From assembly GCF_029962485.1 (NCBI RefSeq), contig NZ_CP073637.1, forward strand, positions 1,426,001 through 1,490,000: 64,000 nucleotides of DNA, given 5' to 3'. Below the pieces are notes generated by a model, which was given only the letters and a program-made list of their open reading frames with translations, ran no database searches and was not told the DNA's origin. Positions 26,440 through 35,234 of this stretch are shown piece by piece. Made by a program: the position numbers and the translations under genes. Each line of letters opens with the position of its first letter. Positions within the stretch are counted from its first letter, which is position 1. This DNA comes from Burkholderia cepacia (GTDB taxonomy: Bacteria > Pseudomonadota > Gammaproteobacteria > Burkholderiales > Burkholderiaceae).

Positions 26440-27600
26440 TCAGAAGCGGTGACGCAGGCCGAGGTTGACCATCGTCTGCGAGCTCGTGCCCGCGTAGCCA
26501 TACGAACCGATCGACGCCTGCGCGGCCATCGACCCGCCGTTGCCGTCGCCGGTCTGTCCGCTCGCATGCTGGTACGCGGCGGTCAGGTAGACGTCGGTGC
26601 GCTTCGACAGGTTGTAGTCCGCGCCGGCCGATACCTGGTGATAGGTCGCCGACGTATCGCCGCCCGAGCGCGTATAGCTGTAGCCGAGGCCGACCAGCAG
26701 CGCATTCGTCGCCTGGTAATTCACGAAGCCTTGCCCGGTGTTGTAGTGCTCGTTCGAATTGAATGCCGAGCTCGCATCGCGGCGGTACTGCGCGTTGCTG
26801 TAGCCGAGGCCGAACGTGAACGGGCCGGCGACGTACTGGCCCGCGATGCGCGCGATGCCGATCGAGTGGGCGCTCGCATAGCCGTTGTTGATCGGGCCGT
26901 CGAACGTGCCGTCCGACGAACTGGTCCAGCCGTTGCGCAGGCCGTTCGACGCGGGGCTGTTGGTCGCGTGGAAATAGCCGCCCGCGACGCTGAACGGCCC
27001 GTTGTTGTACGACACGGCGGCCGAATACGATTGCGCGGCACCGGTGCTGCCGGCAATGCCGCCGAACGAGTACATCGTCGAGAACTGCAGGCCCGAATAG
27101 ACGGCCGACGTGTACTTCACCGCGTTGTCGACGCGGAAGCTGTTGTCGTAGTTGTCGACGTCGCCCGGCGTCGCGAACACGCTGCCCAGATAGTTGTCGG
27201 CGGTGATGCCCTGCACGAGATCGACGAGCGGATCGTACTGGCGGCCGAATGTGAGCGTGCCGTAGCGGTCGCTCGTCAGGCCGACGAAGGCTTGACGGCC
27301 GAACATGCGGCCACCCTGGCCCTGTCGGCCGTTGCTCGGGTCGAAGCCGTTCTCGAGCTGGAACAGCGCCTTCAGCCCGCCGCCGAGATCCTCGGTGCCT
27401 TTCACGCCAAAGCGGCTGCCAGCCAGGTTGCCCGCGCTGCTGTTGCCGAGCATCCACGCGTTGTCCTTGCCCTGCGCATGGTTCACGTAGGTGATCGACG
27501 TGTCGATCACGCCGTACAGCGTGACGCTCGACTGCGCATGTGCGACCGGTATCGCGGCGAATGACGCGATCGAAATCAGCGAGAGGGTCGTGCGTTTCAT
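26440..27600 (-). CDS. Gram-negative porin
   Basis: General porin of 386 aa. The signal peptide ends at IPVAHA before QSSVTLYGVIDTSITYVNH; porin-4 motifs include SRFGVKGTEDLGGGLKALFQLENGF, GLTSDRYGTLTFGRQYDP and a C-terminal LGLRHRF. It differs clearly from the porin at 13454 (longer loops, LRHRF end). It is monocistronic: an AT-rich promoter region lies upstream and a strong terminator downstream. Selectivity cannot be read from sequence. Confidence 0.92.
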   Translation of the reverse strand: MKRTTLSLISIASFAAIPVAHAQSSVTLYGVIDTSITYVNHAQGKDNAWMLGNSSAGNLAGSRFGVKGTEDLGGGLKALFQLENGFDPSNGRQGQGGRMFGRQAFVGLTSDRYGTLTFGRQYDPLVDLVQGITADNYLGSVFATPGDVDNYDNSFRVDNAVKYTSAVYSGLQFSTMYSFGGIAGSTGAAQSYSAAVSYNNGPFSVAGGYFHATNSPASNGLRNGWTSSSDGTFDGPINNGYASAHSIGIARIAGQYVAGPFTFGLGYSNAQYRRDASSAFNSNEHYNTGQGFVNYQATNALLVGLGYSYTRSGGDTSATYHQVSAGADYNLSKRTDVYLTAAYQHASGQTGDGNGGSMAAQASIGSYGYAGTSSQTMVNLGLRHRF

Positions 27601-28037
27601 CTCATCTCCTTGCGCATTGCGCTCGTGTTCGTGATCCGGAATGGCAGGAGACTACAGAGCCGTAATCAAACGGCAAAAATGAAATTCTCTTTTGTGGTCT
27701 GACGCAGACAGAGACGTCCTCCGATATACGCTATTGAGGGATTTGAATTATTGAGAATCGCGTATCAATTGGTTGTCATTTCGCGATTTCTCCATTGCGC
27801 CTTGCATATCCCGTGACAATTCCGTGCAATCGATCGGGGAATGGCGGTGATCCGGATATTGTTATTGATCCGTCAATTAATTATTGAATGAATTGAATTG
27901 GCCGGACTGTAATGGGTGTGTTAGGGACGTATCGCCCGCGCCCGGCGGAGACATCGCGGCTTCGCCCCCGGCGCGACCTGATCGTCGCCGCGCGCATCGG
28001 GGCGCATCGAAACCGAGGCCGCAAGCTTACTTTTGTA
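27601..28037. other. AT-rich intergenic region
   Basis: Unusually AT-rich for this window, especially 27720-27910 (TTATTGAG, TTAATTATTGAATGAATTG). No gene seen. It must contain the porin promoter on the minus strand and sequences upstream of the iron-regulated sigma-factor promoter. Repeated ATTG/CAAT elements could bind a porin regulator, but I see no clean consensus. The composition would also suit silencing by an H-NS-like protein. Confidence 0.4.
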
Positions 28038-28056
28038 TATAATAATCATTCTCATT
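28038..28056. promoter_or_regulatory. Fur box before the ECF sigma factor
   Basis: TATAATAATCATTCTCATT is close to the 19-bp Fur consensus (AATAATCATT followed by CTCATT, as in many siderophore-gene operators). It lies 40 bases before the sigma-factor ATG, so iron-replete repression of the FecI-FecR-receptor operon is likely. Confidence 0.7.
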
Positions 28057-28095
28057 TACAGAATCGTTGACGCCTGCGCACCCCGGAACCCGGCC

Positions 28096-28605
28096 ATGTC
28101 CGCTGACAAGCTGTCCCTCCATCGAGAAATCGACGCCCTCTATGCCGGCCACCATGCGTGGCTGCGCGGCTGGCTGAGCCGGAAGCTCGGTTGCGCGCAT
28201 CGCGCGGCCGATCTCGCGCACGATACGTTCATGCGCCTGCTCGCACGCGACGAGCCGATCGGTGCCGACGAGCCGCGCGCGTTCCTGACGACGGTTGCCC
28301 AGCGCGTGCTGAGCAATCACTGGCGGCGCGAGCAGATCGAGCGTGCGTATCTCGACGTGCTTGCGCAGCGCCCCGAAGCGTATGCGCCGTCGCCGGAAGA
28401 GCGGGCCGTCGTGCTCGAGACGCTGCTCGAAATCGACCAGTTGCTCGACGGCCTGCCGCTCGCGGCGAAGCGTGCGTTTCTGCTCGCGCAACTCGACGGG
28501 CTCACGCAGGCCGAGATCGCGCGCGAACTCGGCGTGTCGCTTGCGACGGTGAAGCGCTATCTCGTGAAGGCCGGCACGCAGTGCTTCTTCGCGATGGCGG
28601 CCTGA
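28096..28605 (+). CDS. FecI-like ECF sigma factor
   Basis: Extracytoplasmic-function sigma factor of 169 aa. Region 2 is RAADLAHDTFMRLL with the FLTTVAQRVLSNHWRREQIERAYL segment; region 4 is LPLAAKRAFLLAQLDGLTQAEIARELGVSLATVKRYLVKA, the FecI subgroup pattern. The ATG at 28096 is used; an upstream TTG (28033) falls inside the Fur box and is rejected. The gene precedes fecR- and receptor-like genes, completing a cell-surface signalling set that turns on a siderophore receptor. Confidence 0.9.
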   Translation: MSADKLSLHREIDALYAGHHAWLRGWLSRKLGCAHRAADLAHDTFMRLLARDEPIGADEPRAFLTTVAQRVLSNHWRREQIERAYLDVLAQRPEAYAPSPEERAVVLETLLEIDQLLDGLPLAAKRAFLLAQLDGLTQAEIARELGVSLATVKRYLVKAGTQCFFAMAA

Positions 28606-28608
28606 CCG

Positions 28609-29595
28609 ATGGCCGCCCCAGGCGCACCGGCGGTGCCGCCGCACGTCGCGCGTCGCGCCGTCGAATGGTGGGTCGACCGGCAGGCCGGCCGTACCGACGA
28701 CGCGTTCGCCGCCGCGCTCGCGCGCTGGCGCGCCGAGGATCCGGCGCATGACGCGGCGTGGCGACATATTGAAACGATGCAGGGCCGCTTCGGCCGGCTC
28801 GCGGCCGGGCTCGATCCGCAGGCCGCGCATGCGGCGCTGCTGCCGCCGCGTGCGGGCCGCCGCCGCGCGGCCGTAAAGACGCTGGCCGTGCTGCTGTTCG
28901 CGGGCGGCGCGGCATGGATGGCAGAGCCCGCGCGGCGCGCGGCAATCTGGCCGGCCGATCTGCGCACGGCGGTCGGCGAGCGACGCACGGTGACGCTCGC
29001 GGATCGCACGACCGTCGTGCTCGATACCGACACCGCGCTCGACGTGCGTTTCGACGACGCGGCGCGCCACCTGCGGCTGCTGCGCGGCACGATCATGGTG
29101 ACGAGCGGCCATGACGATCGCGTACCCGCGCGGCCGCTCGTCGTCGCGACCGCGCAAGGCGAGTTGCAGCCGCTCGGCACGCGCTTCGCGGTACGGCAGC
29201 GCGACGGCGCGACACGCGTCGAGGTGTTCGCCGGCGCGGTACGCGTACAGCCGGTCGAGGCGACGGCCGGCACGCGCGTGATCGCGGCGGGAGAGGGCGC
29301 GGATTTCACGCGCGATGCGATCGGCGCGCCGGCGCCGCTCGATCCGCATGCGTCCGCGTGGACGGGCGGCATGCTCGTCGCGTCGCGCATGCGGCTGGCC
29401 GACCTCGTCGCCGAGCTCGACCGGTATCGGCGCGGCAGCCTGCGCTGCGATGCGGCCGTGGCCGACCTGCGCGTGTCGGGCACCTATCCGCTCGACGATC
29501 CCGAGCGCGTGCTCGACACGCTGAAGGCGACGCTGCCGATCGACGTCCACTACCTGACGCGCTACTGGGCGACGGTCGTGCCGGCCCGTTCGTGA
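28609..29595 (+). CDS. FecR-like anti-sigma factor
   Basis: Inner-membrane sigma regulator of 328 aa. The cytoplasmic N-terminus has the FecR_N pattern (AVEWWVDRQAGR, FAAALARWRAEDPAHDAAWRHIE), one membrane helix spans about residues 86-104, and the periplasmic FecR domain follows (GERRTVTLADRTTVVLDTDTALDVRF, GELQPLGTRFAVRQ), ending in the C-terminal region that contacts the receptor. It begins 3 bases after the sigma-factor stop. It should hold the sigma factor inactive until the TonB receptor signals. Confidence 0.9.
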   Translation: MAAPGAPAVPPHVARRAVEWWVDRQAGRTDDAFAAALARWRAEDPAHDAAWRHIETMQGRFGRLAAGLDPQAAHAALLPPRAGRRRAAVKTLAVLLFAGGAAWMAEPARRAAIWPADLRTAVGERRTVTLADRTTVVLDTDTALDVRFDDAARHLRLLRGTIMVTSGHDDRVPARPLVVATAQGELQPLGTRFAVRQRDGATRVEVFAGAVRVQPVEATAGTRVIAAGEGADFTRDAIGAPAPLDPHASAWTGGMLVASRMRLADLVAELDRYRRGSLRCDAAVADLRVSGTYPLDDPERVLDTLKATLPIDVHYLTRYWATVVPARS

Positions 29596-29696
29596 GTCCG
29601 TCGAAAAAATTTCCGCCGGCCTGAGCTGTTTTTCGATGTTCGCGTGACATGGGTAATGAAAGCAGCACTGGCCCATCGTCCACCGACTCTCCGATC

Positions 29697-32210
29697 ATGG
29701 TTTCCATCCGTCTCACGTATCGGCGCCGTCCGGCGCCCGCCCGTCATCTGCCGCGCGCGGCCGCACCGGGCCGTCTTGCACGCCGGCTGGCCGGCGCGGT
29801 CCTGCTGTCGGCGCTGCTGCCGCTGCCCGCGCTGGCCGACACCGACACCGACGCGGCGCCCGCCGCACAGCGCGCGTCGCGTCGCGCGTTCGACATTCCG
29901 GCCGGCCCGCTCGAGGCCGCGCTGAACCGGTTCGGGCGCGACGCGGGCATCCTGCTCGCGTTTCCGGCCGAGATGACGGCCGGCCTGACGAGCGGCGGCG
30001 TGCAGGGCCGGTTCGACATCGATGGCGCGTTTGACCGCCTGCTGGCCGGCACGGGGCTCGTCGCGCTACGCCAGCCGGGCGGCGGTTACACGCTGATGCG
30101 CGCGGACGGGGCGGCGGCGCGGCCCGTGGCGGGCGGCGTCGCACCGGCCGCCGAGCTGCCGACGATCAACGTGCGTACCAGCGCACTGCGCGCCGAAAGC
30201 TATCGCGCGCCGAAAGAGGCCGGCGTGCTGCGCTCGGAGATTCCGCTGCTCGACACCGCGCAGGCCGTCAACATCGTGCCCGCGCAGGTGTTGCGCGACC
30301 AGCGTCCGCGCAATCTCGACGACGCGCTCGGCAATGTGAGCGGCATCACGCAGGGCAACACGCTCGCGGGTACGCAGGACACCATCATGAAGCGCGGCTT
30401 CGGCGGCAACCGCGACGGCTCGATCATGCAGAACGGCATGCCGCTCGTGCAGGGTCGTGCGTTCAACGCGGCGGTCGACAGCGTCGAGGTGCTGAAGGGG
30501 CCGACGTCGCTGCTGTACGGGCTGATGGATCCGGGCGGCATGATCAACGTCGTCACCAAGCAGCCGCAGCTCAAGCGTTACAACGCGATTTCGCTCGGCG
30601 CGTCGACGTTCGGGCACGGCAAGAACGGCGGCGGCGCGACGTTCGATTCGACGGGGCCGATCGGCGATTCGCGGCTCGCGTACCGGCTGATCGTCGACCA
30701 GTCGAACGAGCAGTACTGGCGCAATTTCGGCGAGAACCGGCAGACCTTCGTCGCACCGTCGCTCGCGTGGTACGGCCGCGATACGCAGGTCGCGGTGTCC
30801 TACCAGTACCGCAAGTTCCATTCGCCGTTCGATCGCGGCACCGCGCTCGATCCGCGCACCAATGCGCCGCTCGATATCCCCGCGCGGCGGCGGATCGACG
30901 AGCCGTTCAACAACATGGACGGCGAATCGCATCTCGCGCAACTGACCGTCGATCACCAGTTCAATGCGGACTGGAGCGCGCATTTCGGCTACAGCTACAA
31001 CCGCGAGACGTACGACGCGAACCAGTTGCGCACGACCGGCGTCGATCCGGTGACGGGCACGATGACGCGCAGCAACGATGCGACGCACGGCTCGCTCAGC
31101 ACCGACAGCTACGGGGTCGGCTACGTGAACGGCAAGCTGACGCTTGGCGGGATGCGTCACGACGTGCAGGTCGGTTTCGATACCGAATACCGCCGCATCT
31201 ATCGCAAGGACATGCTGCGCCAGGCCGTGAAGACGCCGTTCAGCTACATCGATCCGGTGTACGGCCTGCTGCCGCCGTCGAGCACGGTGTCGGCGAGCGA
31301 CAGCGACCAGACCGACACGCTGCACGATGCGTCCGCGTTCTTCCAGGACACCGTTCACCTGACCGACAAGTGGATCGTGTCGGGCGGCCTGCGCTACATC
31401 ACCTACAACCAGGTCGCGGGGCGCGGCCGGCCGTTCAAGGCGAACACCGACCTGAGCGGCTCGAAGTGGCTGCCGCGCGCGGGTGTCGTCTACAAGTGGA
31501 CCGATACGTTCTCGCTGTACGGTAGCTATTCGCAGTCGCTGAAGCCGTCGTCGTCGATCGCGCCGATGGCATCGGGCTACATGATCGACGGCTCGACGCC
31601 GCCCGAGGAGGCGACCGCGTGGGAAGTGGGCGGCAAGCTCGACCTGCCGGGCGGGATGACGGGCACGCTCGCGCTGTTCAACATCGACAAGAAGAACGTA
31701 CTCGTATCGCAGTACAACGACGCGACGAAGCTGACCGACTGGCGCACATCGGGCAAGGCACGTTCGCGCGGGGTCGAACTCGACGTGTCGGGCAAGATCG
31801 GCGAGCGCGTGAACGTGATCGCGAGCTACGCGTATATCGACGCGAAGACCACCGAGGATCCGCTGTATGCGGGCAACCAGCTGTGGAACGTCGCGCGCCA
31901 TACCGCGTCGCTCGCGGCCGTCTACGACTTCGGCACGGTGCTCGGCGGCGATGACCTGCGCGTCGGCGCGGCCGCGCGCTACGTCGGCGCACGGCCCGGC
32001 GATTCGGCGAACAGCTTCACGCTGCCGTCGTACGTGCTCGCCGACGCGTTCGCGACCTATGACACGCGGATCGGCAAGCAGAAGCTGTCGTTCCAGCTCA
32101 ACGTGAAGAACCTGTTCAACCGCACGTACTACCCGTCGAGCGCGAACCGCTATTTCGTCGCGATCGGTGACGCGCGACAGGTGTCGCTGCTGACCACGCT
32201 GCAGTTCTGA
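29697..32210 (+). CDS. TonB-dependent siderophore receptor with signalling domain
   Basis: Outer-membrane receptor of 837 aa, FpvA/FecA-like. After a long Arg-rich signal peptide (AVLLSALLPLPALA), an STN signalling domain lies at about residues 57-130 (FDIPAGPLEAALNRFGRDAGILLAFP), then the plug (RDQRPRNLDDALGNVSGITQGN, VEVLKGPTSLLYGLMDPGGMINVVTK) and a barrel ending in TTLQF. The STN domain contacts FecR. I chose ATG 29697; ATG 29649 would add 16 residues and neither has a clear ribosome-binding site. Hydroxamate or catecholate specificity cannot be decided. Confidence 0.9.
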   Translation: MVSIRLTYRRRPAPARHLPRAAAPGRLARRLAGAVLLSALLPLPALADTDTDAAPAAQRASRRAFDIPAGPLEAALNRFGRDAGILLAFPAEMTAGLTSGGVQGRFDIDGAFDRLLAGTGLVALRQPGGGYTLMRADGAAARPVAGGVAPAAELPTINVRTSALRAESYRAPKEAGVLRSEIPLLDTAQAVNIVPAQVLRDQRPRNLDDALGNVSGITQGNTLAGTQDTIMKRGFGGNRDGSIMQNGMPLVQGRAFNAAVDSVEVLKGPTSLLYGLMDPGGMINVVTKQPQLKRYNAISLGASTFGHGKNGGGATFDSTGPIGDSRLAYRLIVDQSNEQYWRNFGENRQTFVAPSLAWYGRDTQVAVSYQYRKFHSPFDRGTALDPRTNAPLDIPARRRIDEPFNNMDGESHLAQLTVDHQFNADWSAHFGYSYNRETYDANQLRTTGVDPVTGTMTRSNDATHGSLSTDSYGVGYVNGKLTLGGMRHDVQVGFDTEYRRIYRKDMLRQAVKTPFSYIDPVYGLLPPSSTVSASDSDQTDTLHDASAFFQDTVHLTDKWIVSGGLRYITYNQVAGRGRPFKANTDLSGSKWLPRAGVVYKWTDTFSLYGSYSQSLKPSSSIAPMASGYMIDGSTPPEEATAWEVGGKLDLPGGMTGTLALFNIDKKNVLVSQYNDATKLTDWRTSGKARSRGVELDVSGKIGERVNVIASYAYIDAKTTEDPLYAGNQLWNVARHTASLAAVYDFGTVLGGDDLRVGAAARYVGARPGDSANSFTLPSYVLADAFATYDTRIGKQKLSFQLNVKNLFNRTYYPSSANRYFVAIGDARQVSLLTTLQF

Positions 32211-32265
32211 CCACGCAATCGCCGCGCGGCCGGTGCGCCGGCGCGCGACCCTGGAGAAGATCTCG

Positions 32266-33039
32266 ATGAACCTGAAGATGAAGACCGGCGCCGTGCGCGC
32301 CGTTGCCGACGGCGCACGACGCCGCGTATTGCGCACGATCGCGGGCTCGGTGCTCGCGTTGGGCGCGGGCTTGGGTATCGGCGTATCGACGCCTGCATGG
32401 GCAGCCGATGCGCCGGCTGCCGTCACGCGCGTCGCGATGCTCGTGCAGTTGCGCGGCCCGAACCTGAAGGTCGACGAACGGATCAGCCAGCATCTCGGCG
32501 AACGCGGCTACGCGGTGCGCCTGATCGACGAGTCCTCGACGCCCGATGCGGCGCGCGACGCCGACCTCGTCGTGATCTCGTCGACGGTGTCGTCGAAGAA
32601 CGTGCGGCCCGGCTGGCGCACGCTCGACAAGCCGCTCGTGACCTGGGAAAACGACCTGCTCGACGATCTCGCGATGACGGGCAAGCGGCACGACGTCGAT
32701 TTCGGCGAAACGGGCAAGGAGCGCTATCTGTGGCTCGTCAACGCGCCGCATCCCATTGCGGCTGGCCTGCCGGCCGGCGCGACCAACGTGTACGGCAAGC
32801 AGGCGCCGATGAGCTGGGGCAAGCCGGGGCTCGGCGCGATCACGATCGCGACCGTGTACGGGCAACCCGACAAGGCGGCGATCTTCGCGTACGAGAAGGG
32901 CGCGACGATGGACTACGAAGCGCTCGCGCCGGCGCGTCGCGTGATGTTCTTCCTCGACAACGACACGTTCACGAACCTGTCGCCGGCCGGTGTCGCGCTG
33001 TTCGACGCGGCCGTCGACTGGGCAGCCGGGCGGCGTTGA
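32266..33039 (+). CDS. Secreted protein, ThuA/GATase-like fold, unknown role
   Basis: A 257-residue exported protein (signal peptide to about residue 46, STPAWAADA). The mature part reads like a flavodoxin- or glutamine-amidotransferase-type alpha/beta domain: RVAMLVQLRGPNLKVDERISQHLGERGYAVRLIDE, DLVVISSTVSSKNVRPGWR, then LVTWENDLLDDLAMTG and VMFFLDNDTFTNLSPAGVALFDAAVDWA. I know such domains from surface proteins of varied bacteria without an assigned activity. GGAGAAG precedes the ATG, 55 bases after the receptor stop, so it probably belongs to the iron-signalling operon. Confidence 0.65.
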   Translation: MNLKMKTGAVRAVADGARRRVLRTIAGSVLALGAGLGIGVSTPAWAADAPAAVTRVAMLVQLRGPNLKVDERISQHLGERGYAVRLIDESSTPDAARDADLVVISSTVSSKNVRPGWRTLDKPLVTWENDLLDDLAMTGKRHDVDFGETGKERYLWLVNAPHPIAAGLPAGATNVYGKQAPMSWGKPGLGAITIATVYGQPDKAAIFAYEKGATMDYEALAPARRVMFFLDNDTFTNLSPAGVALFDAAVDWAAGRR

Positions 33040-33054
33040 GCCGCCACGCGCCGG

Positions 33055-33927
33055 TCAGGCAGGCCGCGACGCCGCTTCGATCAGTTGCGCCAGTTGCTGC
33101 GCCGGTTCCGACATCGTGCGCCGCGCGCGATGCACGAGCCCGATGTCGCGGTGGAACGTGTGATGCCCGAGGTCGATCGCGCGCACGCCGGCCGGCCAGC
33201 GGCGATACACGGCCGTCTGCGGCACGATCGCGACGCCGACGCCGTTCTCGACCAGCTTGACGATCGCATCGAGCTCGTCGAGTTCGCAGGTGTCGCGCAC
33301 CGCGATGTGCATCTTTCTCAGGAAACGATCGACCTGGCGGCCGCCGAACGACGCACGGTCGTAGCGGACGAACGGTTCGCTCGCGAGCAGTTCGGCCCAG
33401 TCCTTGCCTTTCACGCCGCGCGGCACGATCAGCCGGAACGGCTCCTGCGCGAGCGTCGTCCAGTGCAGGTCGCTCTGCAGCGAAAACGGCGGACGGATGA
33501 TCGCGGCCATGTCGATCTCGCCCGCATCGACCCGGTTGACCAGCTCGATTGAGAGCCCCGGGATCACGCGCGTGCGGCACGCGGGCTGCCGGCGATGGAA
33601 GTCGGCCAGCGCGGCCGGCAGCAACGCGCTCTGCACCGACGCGATCGCGCCGATCGTCACGCGCACGGCGGTCGGCGAGCCGGGCGCGGTCGAGCTCAGG
33701 TTCTCGTACAGGCCGATCAGCGCCTGTGCCTGGTCGAGCACGTGATGACCGCGCTCGTTGAGGCGGGCCGCGCGGCCTTGCCGGTCGAACAGCGCGAAGC
33801 CGAGTTCGGCTTCGAGACGCTGCATCTGCGCGCTGACAGCCGCCTGCGTCAGGCCGATACGGTTGCCCGCGGCGGCGAACGTGCCTTCCCGGGCGACGGC
33901 GATGAGGGTTTTCAGCTCGCGGATCAT
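33055..33927 (-). CDS. LysR-family transcriptional regulator
   Basis: A 290-residue LysR regulator. The helix-turn-helix is at residues 1-60 (TFAAAGNRIGLTQAAVSAQMQRLEAELG), and the effector domain starts with VRVTIGAIASVQSALLP. It is divergent from the VOC/flavin-reductase genes, with a TTTGTG-AAT-CACAAA repeat near its own start that fits T-N11-A. Control of the VOC gene is inferred. Confidence 0.88.
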   Translation of the reverse strand: MIRELKTLIAVAREGTFAAAGNRIGLTQAAVSAQMQRLEAELGFALFDRQGRAARLNERGHHVLDQAQALIGLYENLSSTAPGSPTAVRVTIGAIASVQSALLPAALADFHRRQPACRTRVIPGLSIELVNRVDAGEIDMAAIIRPPFSLQSDLHWTTLAQEPFRLIVPRGVKGKDWAELLASEPFVRYDRASFGGRQVDRFLRKMHIAVRDTCELDELDAIVKLVENGVGVAIVPQTAVYRRWPAGVRAIDLGHHTFHRDIGLVHRARRTMSEPAQQLAQLIEAASRPA

Positions 33928-33939
33928 TGATCAATTCCG

Positions 33940-33954
33940 TTTGTGAATCACAAA
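33940..33954. promoter_or_regulatory. LysR-box-like inverted repeat
   Basis: TTTGTG-AAT-CACAAA, a perfect 6-3-6 inverted repeat containing a T-N11-A core (33941-33953), 13 bases upstream of the LysR start and about 85 before the VOC gene. Confidence 0.5.
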
Positions 33955-34039
33955 ACTATATATTGATTTAATTTTTGCCCGGCGTTGTCTACCATGATGC
34001 GATCCTCGCGCCACGCGAGCGTTCCTTCACGAGGCAACC

Positions 34040-34465
34040 ATGAGTCTTTCCCCGTTTCACCTGGCGATTCCGGTCCACGACCTGCCTGCCGCGCGCGATT
34101 TCTATGGCCGCGTGTTCGGGCTGGAAGAGGGGCGTTCGAGCGCGCAATGGGTCGACTTCGACTTCTACGGGCACCAGCTCGTGATCCACGAGCATCCGAA
34201 GACCGCATCGCAGGAAGACGCGCACACGAATGCCGTCGACGGCCACGACGTGCCGGTACCGCATTTCGGGATCGTGCTCGACTGGGCGAGCTGGGAAGCG
34301 CTGGCCGAGCGGTTGAAATCGTTCGGCGTGACCTTCGCGATCGAACCGTATGTGCGGTTCAAGGGGCAGGTCGGCGAACAGGCGACGATGTTCCTGTTCG
34401 ACCCGTGCGGCAATGCGCTCGAATTCAAGGCGTTCCGCGATATCGGCCAGCTGTTCGCGAAGTGA
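34040..34465 (+). CDS. VOC-family protein (glyoxalase/dioxygenase superfamily)
   Basis: A 141-residue single-chain VOC protein with two beta-alpha-beta-beta-beta modules: [26 protein letters not shown], then [20 protein letters not shown] and a closing [16 protein letters not shown] with the metal-ligand Glu. His7 (PFHLAI) and the final Glu are likely ligands. GAGG precedes the ATG. It is divergent from a LysR gene and 130 bases before a flavin-reductase gene. Substrate unknown. Confidence 0.85.
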   Translation: MSLSPFHLAIPVHDLPAARDFYGRVFGLEEGRSSAQWVDFDFYGHQLVIHEHPKTASQEDAHTNAVDGHDVPVPHFGIVLDWASWEALAERLKSFGVTFAIEPYVRFKGQVGEQATMFLFDPCGNALEFKAFRDIGQLFAK

Positions 34466-34595
34466 TCGGCGGCGGCGTCAGCGCCGATTGAATTTGGGTG
34501 CGAGAATGCGGCCTGCCGCACGCGCGCGCAGGTGCGCCGGCCGGCGCCGCGCCGCACGGCATCCGTCCGTGCGCGCCGTTCTCCAAGGAACCCGT

Positions 34596-35180
34596 ATGGA
34601 CAGTCACATCGCTCCGGTGGAGCTGAAGAAAGCCTACCGTCTCCTCAACCACGGCCCGACCGTGCTCGTGTCGGCCCGCCACGACGGCGTCGACAACGTG
34701 ATGGCCGCCGCGTGGGCGTGCGCGCTGGACTTCATGCCGCCGAAGCTGACGGTCGTGCTCGACAAGTCCGCGAAGACGCGCGAGCTCGTCGAGCGCAGCG
34801 GCACGTTCGTGATCCAGGTGCCGACGGCCGCGCAGATTCAGCTCACACACGCGGTCGGCAGCCACAGTCTTGCCGAGCGGCCGGACAAGCTGCGCGAAGC
34901 GGGTGTCACGCTGTTCGACGTCGAGGGCCACGACCTGCCGTTCGTCGCCGGTTGCTCGGGCTGGCTCGCGTGCAAGCTGATTCCCGAGCCGCACAACCAG
35001 CAGACCTACGACCTGTTCATCGGCGAAGTGGTCGGTGCGTGGTCCGACACGCGCGTGTTCCGTGACGGTCACTGGTATTTCGAATCGGCCGATCCGGCGC
35101 TGCGCAGCCTGCACTACATCGCGGGCGGCAATTTCTATGCGATCGGCGAATCGCTGCACGTCGATCCGGACGCGCAGTAG
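34596..35180 (+). CDS. Flavin reductase-like domain protein
   Basis: A 194-residue protein of the FMN-binding split-barrel flavin-reductase family. The family pattern is clear: PTVLVSARHDGVDNVMAAAWACALDFMPPKLTVVLDKSAKTRELVERSGTFVIQVP, then GVTLFDVEGHDLPFVAGCSGWLACKL and a terminal HYIAGGNFYAIGE. Members reduce flavins or act as flavin-dependent oxidoreductases. AAGGA lies before the ATG. A terminator follows 30 bases beyond the stop, so the VOC and reductase genes form a short unit. Confidence 0.87.
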   Translation: MDSHIAPVELKKAYRLLNHGPTVLVSARHDGVDNVMAAAWACALDFMPPKLTVVLDKSAKTRELVERSGTFVIQVPTAAQIQLTHAVGSHSLAERPDKLREAGVTLFDVEGHDLPFVAGCSGWLACKLIPEPHNQQTYDLFIGEVVGAWSDTRVFRDGHWYFESADPALRSLHYIAGGNFYAIGESLHVDPDAQ

Positions 35181-35210
35181 GCGTCTGGCCACTGACCATT
35201 CATTGTCAGG

Positions 35211-35234
35211 GCGCGCGGTTCACGCGCGCTTTTT
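35211..35234 (+). terminator. Rho-independent terminator
   Basis: GCGCGCG-GTTCA-CGCGCGC followed by TTTTT on the plus strand, 30 bases after the flavin-reductase stop. It overlaps the 3' end of the convergent LysR gene. Confidence 0.7.

Noticed and set aside
26186..27457. 423-codon ORF overlapping the porin gene in another frame
   Set aside because: Composition is that of a frame shadow; the porin frame shows signal peptide, barrel motifs and terminal Phe.
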